In this document: positions 55,173 to 64,000 of the stretch, piece after piece
How positions within the stretch are numbered: position 1 is the first letter of the stretch
Layout of the letters: the number at the start of each line of letters is the position of its first letter
Notes under the pieces: model-generated
The model's database searches: none
What the model saw: the letters and a program-made list of their open reading frames with translations, nothing else
Told to the model about the DNA's origin: nothing
Assembly (NCBI GenBank): GCA_027422505.1
Contig: JAPQWV010000649.1
Span: 62,001 to 126,000 of the forward strand
Length of the DNA stretch: 64,000 bases
From: Craterostigma plantagineum
Taxonomy: Eukaryota > Streptophyta > Magnoliopsida > Lamiales > Linderniaceae
Direction: 5' to 3'
Program-made: the position numbers and the translations under genes

Positions 55173-56573
55173 GCCAATCGAAAATTTCAGTCCCAATGCG
55201 TTTTTATGAACAGGGAACTTAATTTTCCTGATGCGGCGGACTACTTTGTTTTTCCCTAATACCCCCAGCATTTGTATTTGATTTTTGCAGCATCCTCAGA
55301 CAGGCAGATCAAAGATCTCAAAATTATTCGAACCAGGTAAACCTAATCTATAAACGCAGTCTAAGGAAATAACCCCCAAACCATTCAACTCTATAAGATC
55401 AACAAGAATTTGCGAATGTTACTACAGAGAAATCATTGGATCATCCAAATCTCATTCCTCAAACTCTCATGAGAAAATCTATAATGCGAGCAGATAATCA
55501 CAGAAAACTAATCTACAGGCACGAACGAACCCTATGGAAATGACGCAGCAATCCGGACCACAAAATTCAATCTTTTCATCAAAATATGACCGGCATTGCC
55601 AGGAGAATGAAAATTTTGATAATAAGCAATCCAATGAAAAAGGAAAAGTCTTGTTCTTTTTGGAGTCGAGAGAGAGAAAGGGAGAGACAGCGAGAAAATC
55701 CGGTCAAATGCAAAAAGAAGGAATTTGATCTGGTGAATGGCGATTCCTAAAATTTCTAACAGCTAAACGGCCATAATCATTGAGGACATTCAAACCACCG
55801 ATATCAAAATCATCGTCTCTTATTCGATGAAAAATGAAAAATTCGAGGGTGAGGGATTTGAGTATTAGGAAAGCAGAGAAAGAGAGAAATTTTCGGATCT
55901 AAGAATGCGAATGACCGAAAACAATAGAAAGAAGAGATGATGGAAAACACCAGAAAGTTGGATTATGGATCAACTAACAAAATGGATAAAACGTTCAAAT
56001 CTTTCACTCGTTTTGATGCATAGCAAAGCATCAGAGATTTTGAAGCGTTTTCCTTTCGAGAGAAAAAAGCATCAGGAGATGTGAGGAGGAAGTAATCGCG
56101 TAGCAATAACTGATGGGCCCCGCACTGACGTTAAGATTATGACGTGGCAAATACGATCAGTAGGTTATGGACTTTAGTATACAAAAAATTAAATAAATAT
56201 CCTTGTGACTAGTGGCTTGGCATAGCTACAACAATTACAACGACGATTTCATCACTACTGTTTTTAATCATTCATGAAAAGTGCCTCCGTAGAAAATAGA
56301 ATAGATATGTTGTCATGTTCATAGTTTCATGAAATAGAAAATATGACTCGTGGCCCAGCCCAATTTAACTACAGCGTTTGAGTAGCCCATTTTCACTGCG
56401 TGCTTAAGGGTAAAATGGTAATTACAGCACCGCCAGCCCAGCTGGCGCCCAGTCAGTCAATGGTCAGCGCAGCTCAGATTCAGAAAAGCACGCTCCCTTC
56501 GCAAAGCCGTGTGTAACAACAAACATAGACGACACCATTTATTGCTGACAAATCGCGAATCTGTATATCTGTT
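55173..56573. promoter_or_regulatory. Divergent region, CDK-like kinase and cytochrome c, with site II elements
   Basis: The first several hundred bases are probably 5' UTR or a leader intron of the kinase. Near cytochrome c, site II motifs appear as GGCCCA at 56352 and AGCCCA at 56357, 56384 and 56435, about 135-220 bases before the ATG. Cytochrome c genes in Arabidopsis are known to depend on such elements. Confidence 0.6.
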
Positions 56574-57376
56574 ATGGCGACGTTCGGTGAAGCACCACCA
56601 GGCGATGTGAAAGCTGGAGAGAAGATCTTCAAGACAAAGTGCGCGCAGTGCCACACCGTCGATAAAGGAGCTGGTCACAAACAAGGTTCGTGCTTATGTT
56701 GTGCTTTAGTTGAACCAATATGTTCTTCTGATCTTTGTCGAGCCGATCGGTGCTTGTTTGAGTTTCGCTTTGGAGATCTGGCGTTCTTTTGGTTCAGTTT
56801 GTCTGTAGCGTGTTTTTATTTCGATGACGTTTCCAGCTGATCTTGTGCTTTCTGCATTATGCACAAACATGTTGTCTACTTTAGGCTTGATTGCTTGTGT
56901 GAAAGGATGTCTTCTTAATCGAGTAATAAAATGGTAGAGGTCGAAGAATATATACAAAAAAAAGGATGTCTTTTTTTTATTATTTTTTTTTAATTTTGAG
57001 CACATGTGTTTGGATTGGAATTCACAGGTCCCAATTTGAATGGTCTTTTCGGAAGACAATCGGGTACCACTCCTGGGTATTCTTACTCTGCTGCCAACAA
57101 AAATATGGCTGTCCAATGGGGAGAGAACGCGCTCTATGATTACTTGCTTAATCCAAAGAAGGTGTGTATTGTTATTTTGATTGCTCTATTGCTTTACCAT
57201 GTTGTGATTCTTCAACCCATGCACCGTATATATGCCCGTAAGAATTCTAGCAGCTGATATATTGGACTTTGTTGTTGCAGTACATACCCGGAACTAAGAT
57301 GGTTTTCCCTGGTTTGAAGAAACCTCAAGAACGTGCAGATCTAATATCTTACCTCAAGCAAGCAACTTCTGCTTGA
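56574..57376 (+). CDS. CYTC: Cytochrome c, mitochondrial electron carrier
   Basis: Cytochrome c shuttles electrons from complex III to complex IV in the intermembrane space. Exons 56574-56685, 57028-57161 and 57281-57376 join to 113 residues, typical for plants with the eight-residue N-terminal extension ([10 protein letters not shown]). The haem site is [11 protein letters not shown] (CXXCH), the Met ligand lies in [18 protein letters not shown], and [20 protein letters not shown] is conserved. Everything needed for function is present. There is no cleavable presequence, as normal for the family. Confidence 0.97.
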
Positions 57377-57981
57377 GGATTTGATTTTGTTGTTGAAGTT
57401 TGCTTGCTCTTTGTTAGCTTTACAAAACACTAGAACGCATTTTTTGGACGAATAAAGACCATACTATTCTCTCCACCGTGCTGTGTCTTGGTGAGAAACG
57501 TTCCTATCTGAGTTTCTTTTTTTCTCAAATGTATTGATATTTAATGTGTGCTCAATGTAGACAACAATAGGCATGGCGACCAGTTCCACTACACTGTATT
57601 AATCCCTTTCTCAAGCCTAGAGCTTCTAAGGTCGCATCATCGTCAACATACAGCTGATACCTTGTCGAAGGATCGTCGGCTTACTAGCTTTCCAAAATTA
57701 TTTTTTAGCTTAAAATATTTTCTGTAGTACATTATAATGAAATATATTAACCTGATAAACAATGAGATTTTAGACTTACTTGAAGCGAAGCATGCAAAAG
57801 CGTGTAATTTAAAAGAATAAAAATGCACTCAATATAAATGGTGTAAATGCCCTAACAGCCACAAACATCCAAAGCGCGCCTAGCTCAATGGTTAACAAAA
57901 GATAAGTAAAGCCCTACTCCGCGGCAAACCCTAGGGCTGTTCAATCACTCCGTTTAGCCGAGCTGAATCATTCGATTAAGA
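57377..57981. other. Spacer between cytochrome c and MTR4
   Basis: Cytochrome c 3' UTR and MTR4 5' region. AAACCCTAG near 57926 is telo-box-like. A tRNA A-box-like string lies at 57881 (see rejected items). Confidence 0.5.
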
Positions 57982-60900
57982 ATGTCTTCATCCAAGAGAA
58001 AATTATCACCTGAACCCTACCCAGGCAGCCCTCCACCGGCGAAGCAGCTGAGAGGAAACGGTGGTTCTTTGACGGCGGCGGACGAGCCAGTGACGTGTCT
58101 CCACGACGTTTCGTTTCCCCAAAATTACACTCCACGCCCATGTTCGACTGTGAGTGGAGGGGTGAATCAGAAGCCAGCTAAGGAGTTTCCTTTTCAGCTC
58201 GATCCTTTTCAGTTAGAGGCAATTAAGTGTATTGATAGCGGCGAGTCTGTCATGGTATTCACTTCTCTTTATTTTCCTCGCGTCCTTAGATTGCAAAGGG
58301 TGAAGCTTTTGTTGGCGAGTTTGGAACTCCTAAGTATATGTGGGGGGTTGACTGTTAACCTGCTTAATTGACTGTTCTTGATAATCAAAATTGACCCTTA
58401 GTCTCTTGTATCATCTGGTTAACAATACAGAAGTCCTTCAAGAATATCTAATTAACACTACAGAGGTTCTTTTATATCATCTGATTAATACTGCAGAGAT
58501 CCTTCTATAAATTTGCTGTTTTTCTTGTGTTCTTTTATCTCTCTGTGCTTGTCAAGCACGAATCTTCCTTGTCTGCATGTATGTTTTTTCATGCACATGA
58601 ATGCCTATCATCAGAAGCTGTGACATTGCTTATCAATGTTCTATCACATTTCGCTTGCTTATGTGATATTGCTGTTGGTATGATAGTTTGTTACTATTTG
58701 TGAATCCCATAATCCACTGAATCTCGTGAAACTTGGCTTAGGTTTCTGCACATACATCTGCTGGGAAGACAGTGGTGGCCTTGTATGCTCTTGCTTTGTC
58801 ATTGCAGAATAAGCAGCGGGTGATATACACATCTCCAATCAAGGCACTTAGTAATCAGAAATATAGAGAGTTCAAGGAGGAGTTTTCAGATGTGGGGTTG
58901 ATGACGGGTGATGTTACAATTGACCCAAATGCTTCTTGCTTGGTGGGTTGGATTTGATTATTCTAGATTTTGTGATTTTCCAATGTGTTTCTTTTCCATC
59001 GGTTCAGTCTTAGAGTTTTCTTTCAGGTTATGACAACGGAGATCTGGCGAAGCATGCAGTATAAAGGATCAGAGGTTACGAGAGAGGTTGCTTGGATTGT
59101 CTTTGATGAGGTGCATTACATGAGAGATAGAGAGAGAGGTGTTGTATGGGAAGAAAGCATTGTCATGGCCCCAAAGAACGCCCGATTTGTCTTCCTCTCA
59201 GCTACTGTACCTAATGCGAAAGAATTTGCTGATTGGGTTGCAAAGGTATGTATAATAATTCTCACCGTCACGTGGACTCCACTATCTTGGATTTGTGTGT
59301 GTCATTGATCTGTAGTTGTCGGGTCAATGATCGTAATAGCCTTGTTTCTATCTGAATACATCTGTGATATATCTATAGTAATATACCAATGAATTCGTCA
59401 CTCCTCTTCTGTAGATATCCTTATATACAAATGAATTCGTCACTCCTCTTCTGTAGATATCCTTATATACCTTGCAATACACTATACAGGTGCACCAGCA
59501 ACCGTGCCATATAGTTTATACTGATTATAGGCCTACACCCCTTCAGCATTACATTTTTCCTTCGGGCGCTGATGGTCTCTATTTGGTGGTCGATGAGAAA
59601 GGTAAATTTCGTGAGGACAGCTTTCAGAAAGCTCTGAATGCTCTTACTCCAAATAACGAGAAAAGGAAGGAGAATGGGAAATGGCAGAAAGGTATAGTTC
59701 TGGGTAAATCAGGTGAAGATAGTGATATCTTTAAAATGGTGAAAATGATCATTTTGCGGCAGTATGATCCAGTCATTTGCTTCAGCTTCAGCAAAAGAGA
59801 GTGTGAATTTCTAGCCATGCAGGTACATTTTAATTAGCTTGGTTAATAAATTAATCCAATCACCTATAATATATTGCAGCAAGTTATTCATGAGTATCCC
59901 TCTAATACTGGGACCATTTACGATTTTTACTGTAAAATATTAGTATTGAAGATCATGATTTTGTGAGCCTCCTAATACTGTTATTTGCTAATCTGGAGGA
60001 GAAGCTTTGTTACAAATTGCAAAATGCTAAAATCTGTGTAATTTATGTAACCACACTAGATTTTCTGTGCATTGATTTGGATTTATATTTTTATAATTAA
60101 AGAGACTTGATCCCTCTAGAGTATTTTTTGAGACTTTTTTTGTTATGTTTCCTAGCTTGATCAGGTTGTGGAGAGACTAATCGTTGTTATGTGACCTGGT
60201 TCATTTAACTTTATTCTCTTTCCTTGTAGATGGCTAAGTTGGATTTAAATGATGATAACGAGAAAGTCAGCATTGAAAATATTTTCTGGAGTGCAATGGA
60301 TATGCTGTCGGAGGATGACAGGAAGTTGCCGCAGGTTCACGAATAGTTATTTAACCTCATGCTTATCATTTCCATATTGTTATATTTTTAAAACTATCAT
60401 GGCAATATATTTCAGGTTTCGAATATGCTTCCACTGTTGAAACGGGGAATTGGTGTGCATCACTCTGGCTTGCTTCCAATACTAAAGGAAGTTATTGAAA
60501 TTCTGTTCCAGGAAGGCTTTATCAAGGTTGGAATACGACAGTTTAAAAAGCTTATATTTCGGTTATGACTTGTGATTAGTTTTCAAGATACTTTGTCCTT
60601 TCTCTTTTGCAGTGCTTATTTGCCACAGAGACTTTCAGCATAGGCTTGAACATGCCAGCAAAAACTGTTGTTTTCACTAATGTCCGCAAATTTGATGGTG
60701 ACAAGTTTAGGTGGATATCAAGTGGAGAATACATACAGATGAGTGGTCGTGCTGGTCGTCGAGGAATAGATGAACGAGGGATCTGCATTCTTATGGTTGA
60801 TGAGAAACTAGAACCATCCACTGCTCAAATGATGTTGAAAGGAAGTGCTGATCCTTTAAACAGGTAATGTCTCAACTATTTTACATGAGTCCGGTGGCAT

Positions 60901-63268
60901 GATAGTACATTACAGACTTAAAATTTTGCAGGACCATCTTATTCCATGGAGACCCTTACCATATATATCTTCATCAGGAAATTTAAGTACATGATGTAAC
61001 CACAGTGCAATTTATTTTGGGATCATTTTTCTCTCTCTTTTTTTTTTTATAATGTAGTGCTTTTCATTTGAGCTACAACATGCTGTTAAATCAAATTCGA
61101 TCAGAAGATGAGGATCCTGAAAGTCTGATTCGGAATTCGTTCTATCAATTTCAAGCCGACAGAAACATTCCTGAACTAGAGGTGAATTTTTATGCTCTCA
61201 AATCAGTTCATTAAAAATATCTGATCTACAACTTAGATTGTACTCTCCAGAAAGAAGCAAAATCCCTTGAAGAAGAGAGAGATTCTATGGAAATAGATGA
61301 AGAGGATAGTTTGGAGAACTATTACACTCTATTACAACAGTATAAAGATTTGAGACGGGAAGTTCGTGATATAGTGTTTTCTGCCAAATACTGCCTTCCA
61401 TTTCTGCAGCCTGGTAGGCTTGTTTCTGTCCAATGCACAAAAAATGATGAGGACTCATCGTCCTTGTCTATCAAGGAAGAGGTTACATGGGGAGTGATAA
61501 TAAATTTTGAGAGGCTGAAGGGGCTTTCAGAAGGTAGGGTGTCTTTAGATGATCTCTTTGACATTACTGTCTAACTTATATTTGATTTAATGTTTGCTCT
61601 TGAAATATTCTACTCAGACGAGGCAAACAAAAAGCCAGAAGAAGCAAGCTATACCGTTGATATTCTTACTAGATGTAGAGTGCACACTGGTGAAGTTGCA
61701 AAGAAAACCATAAGGATCATTCAACTAAAAGATACTGGAGAGCCTGCTGTCGTTTCGATGCCCATTTCACAGGTGAAGTCTTCCATTGCTTTCTATATTA
61801 AACTGCACTTATGGTTTCTCCTTCCGCTAGTTTTGTTTTTTTTTACCTTTTGTTTGGAGAGAAGAAAAAACCATCCGCTGTGTAGTTCTCTCAAAAATAA
61901 CGGCTACAAGTTTTTCAGCCTGTACTTCAGTCTGTTTGTTATTTTAGTGACTTGATTCATTTTTTCAACAGATTGACAGCTTAAGTAGTATTCGACTGAT
62001 AATTCCAAAAGATCTTCTGCCATTGGAAGCCCGAGAAAATACTCTAAAGAAAGTATCTGAAGTTCTGTCTAGATTTGCAAAAGAAGGCATTCCTCTCCTG
62101 GATCCTCAAGATGACATGAAGGTATATGGATTGATTTTCTTATTTCTTCTACTTAATTTAACCCTTTGACTTAATGTGACTGATTCTCAGGTTCAAAGCG
62201 GTTCTTATAGAAAGGCAGTGCGGAGAATAGAAGCATTAGAGAATCTTTTTGAAAAGCACGAAATTGCCAAATCACCTCTTATTGAGCAGAAACTTAATGT
62301 TCTGCATAAGAAGAAAGAACTTACTGCTAGAATAAAATCTATAAAGAGAATGCTACGTGCCTCCTCTGTTTTGGCTTTTAAAGATGAACTCAAAGCAAGG
62401 AAAAGAGTGCTCAGGAGACTTGGGTAAGATCCTATATGTTCCAGTTTCATGATCTGCTGAACTGATGCGTTTCATGCATATCTTTGGTACATGTCATACT
62501 GCTGACTTGTTTCTTAATAGATTCTCATGTGTTCGGGACATCTTTACATGCAGATATATTACTAGTGGTGATGTTGTGGAGCTAAAGGGCAAAGTTGCGT
62601 GTGAAATCAGCAGTGCGGATGAACTGACGTTGACTGAACTTGTATTCAGTGGTATTCTGAAGGATACAAAAGTGGAGGAAATGGTTGCGCTTCTATCGTG
62701 TTTTGTGTGGCAAGAAAAGCTTCAAGAAGCTCAGAAGCCTCGGAGTGAACTCGAGTTACTTTTCACACACTTACAAGATTTAGCACATAGGGTGGCCAAA
62801 GTTCAGCTTGAGTGCAAGGTATCTAACCCCCTGTGGATGTGGAAAATTCATGGTTCCATACTGTTAGACCCATGTTATGCTGATGATTTACAGTCATTTG
62901 TTTGGCCATGTTATCTTCCCTTGCGTTTATTATGTACCGTGATGTTTACTTCAAACTAATGACTTACTTTCATTAATTGATCTATCCAGGTTCAGATTGA
63001 TGTTGAAAATTTTGTGAGTTCATTCAGACCAGATATTATGGAGGCTGTATATTCTTGGTGCAAAGGTTCTAAGTTTTATGAGATTATGGAAATTTCGTCA
63101 GTTTTTGAGGGAAGTTTGATTAGAGCTATTAGGAGACTGGAAGAAGTTCTTCAGCAATTGATACAAGCAGCAAAATCGATTGGTGAGACAGAACTTGAAG
63201 AAAAATTTGAGGATGCTGTTACCAAAATTAAGAGAGATATCGTCTTTGCAGCATCTTTATACTTGTAG
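57982..63268 (+). CDS. MTR4: DExH RNA helicase MTR4, nuclear exosome cofactor
   Basis: MTR4 unwinds RNA and feeds it to the nuclear exosome, acting in pre-rRNA processing. Fourteen exons join in frame to 993 residues, from 57982-58254 to 62990-63268. Helicase motifs: [18 protein letters not shown] (Walker A), [48 protein letters not shown] (DEVH box), [35 protein letters not shown] and [15 protein letters not shown]. The arch and KOW insert and the C-terminal helical domain ([39 protein letters not shown]) follow, ending IVFAASLYL. Sequence favours MTR4 over its paralogue HEN2. An unusual Trp replaces the common Leu in TTEIWRSMQ. Confidence 0.95.
59388..59470. repeat. Tandem 42-bp duplication in an MTR4 intron
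   Basis: A 41-base string (AATGAATTCGTCACTCCTCT...) occurs at 59388-59428 and 59430-59470, just upstream of the exon starting at 59490. Each copy ends in pyrimidine-rich sequence with CTTCTGTAG, a possible decoy splice acceptor. Confidence 0.85.
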
Positions 63269-63810
63269 AGTATGGGTAAGGAAGGTGCGTCAGAGCACAA
63301 GATAATCCTGGATGTATTTGATATTGGTGCTTTTCCTCCGTGCCTGGAGATAATTTAGCAGTGGGTATGATCTGATGGTTTATAAATTGATATCCTGCAA
63401 TAGGAAATCGATCCTGCAGCATAAAATCAGCCAAACAGTTTTGCAATAGAGTGTTTTCACCTTTTATTTCTATTTGATTATACATCAGGCAATCTGGCCT
63501 GGCCTGTATTCAGTAGTTTACAAATTGAAAATTCTTTCTCAACCACGACTGCATATGCATTCAATCGTCTTTCTTGATTGCATGGTGCAAGGTTTGTTTA
63601 GTGAATTCCTAAAATATGTGCTACGTTAGGTTGAACTGAGACCCCGCAAGCTATTTCGCCCCCACAAAAGAAAGCGTACCTAAAACAATAATTATACATG
63701 TATTAACTAACATTTAAATTGACATTCTTGCTTGTAATAGTAGCAACTACACGTATTCATGTTACATTACTCACCTCACACACCTCTTCATACCTTTCAA
63801 GCCTGTACTG
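63269..63810. other. MTR4 3' region and spacer
   Basis: No supported gene. A weak minus-strand frame at 63228-63485 overlaps the MTR4 end and looks like a shadow. Confidence 0.5.
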
Positions 63811-63993
63811 TTAACTATGGAAGAGTTGAGTTCTAGTGATGGCTATAGCATCACCACCGTTGCGTTTAGGTTCAACGTGTTTTCTCTTGAGTTTGTTCTT
63901 GAATTCTTCTTCTTTCTCGTCGACGAAAGAGAGGAACCTCTGTATCCTTATGGACCTCGAACCACCACCACTACTACTATTACTTCCTTGCAT
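63811..63993 (-). CDS. Small basic protein, unrecognised
   Basis: A 60-codon frame with MQGSNSSSGGGSRSIRIQRF, then a charged stretch (VDEKEEEFKNKLKRKHVEPK) and LFHS at the end. Ser/Gly-rich then acidic-basic composition could be a short nuclear or signalling peptide, or the first exon of a gene reaching beyond the window. No family was recognised, and no promoter is visible because the window ends seven bases upstream. Confidence 0.35.
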   Translation of the reverse strand: MQGSNSSSGGGSRSIRIQRFLSFVDEKEEEFKNKLKRKHVEPKRNGGDAIAITRTQLFHS

Positions 63994-64000
63994 GGAAGAA

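Noticed and set aside
57874..57950. tRNA- or SINE-like segment with an A-box-like TAGCTCAATGGTTA and a weak B-box-like GTTCAATCAC.
   Set aside because: No acceptor stem or cloverleaf pairing could be formed, and the B box is a poor match. It lies in the MTR4 leader; chance or a very decayed SINE.
1..64000. CRISPR arrays, operons, ribosome binding sites, prokaryotic origins.
   Set aside because: The DNA is plant nuclear; no spaced identical short repeats or prokaryotic gene structure were found.

Overview
The window is nuclear DNA from a flowering plant. Genes contain GT-AG introns, are separated by AT-rich spacers and are interrupted by LTR retrotransposons with plant-type initiator-Met tRNA primer sites. 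Proteins look closest to those of Arabidopsis. The run RABA2 / glucuronoxylan methyltransferase / CDK-like kinase / cytochrome c resembles, from memory, the Arabidopsis blocks around At1g09600-At1g09630 and At4g09990-At4g10040. A Brassicales genome outside Arabidopsis itself is the best guess; the species cannot be fixed from sequence alone.

Layout. 0.3-1.1 kb: TFIIA gamma subunit. 2.57-7.76 kb: a Copia element (Copia-A) with intact target duplications but frameshifted pol. 8.2-11.6 kb: a class II LBD gene split at codon 9 by a small non-autonomous Gypsy-like element (E3). 12.4-14.0 kb: a zf-UBP protein and a one-finger C2H2/EAR protein. 14.8-20.2 kb: a double retroelement (E1 plus inverted E2) sharing one outer target duplication. 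20.3-35.2 kb: a gene-dense stretch with plastid acyl carrier protein, UNC-50 homologue, reticulon, MLO (clade I), MORF RNA-editing factor and CPSF73-I, all with exon models that stay in frame. 35.6-43.5 kb: a second repeat island holding a rearranged Copia-B with inverted LTRs, a near-perfect palindrome of two TRIM elements, a very young Copia-C with TA...TA LTR ends inside that palindrome, and a hAT-type MITE. 43.6-63.3 kb: a receptor-like cytoplasmic kinase, ribosomal protein eS12, RABA2, RABD1, GXM methyltransferase, CDK-like kinase, cytochrome c and the exosome helicase MTR4. A small unrecognised ORF ends the window.

The host genes are mostly housekeeping: transcription initiation, mRNA 3' processing, RNA surveillance, organelle editing, translation, vesicle traffic, wall xylan, respiration and fatty acid synthesis. 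Several have promoters with site II (TGGGCY) clusters, as expected for coordinately expressed growth genes. No operons, CRISPR arrays or prokaryotic features are present. The unusual biology lies in the repeat islands: joined cDNA-like composites, inverted LTR and TRIM structures, recently moved but gag- or pol-deficient elements, and a recurring PFDRGK motif in the non-autonomous Gypsy derivatives.

Exon boundaries were read by eye from splice sites and checked by protein homology and reading-frame arithmetic. Gene names rest on remembered family sequences, not on a search.
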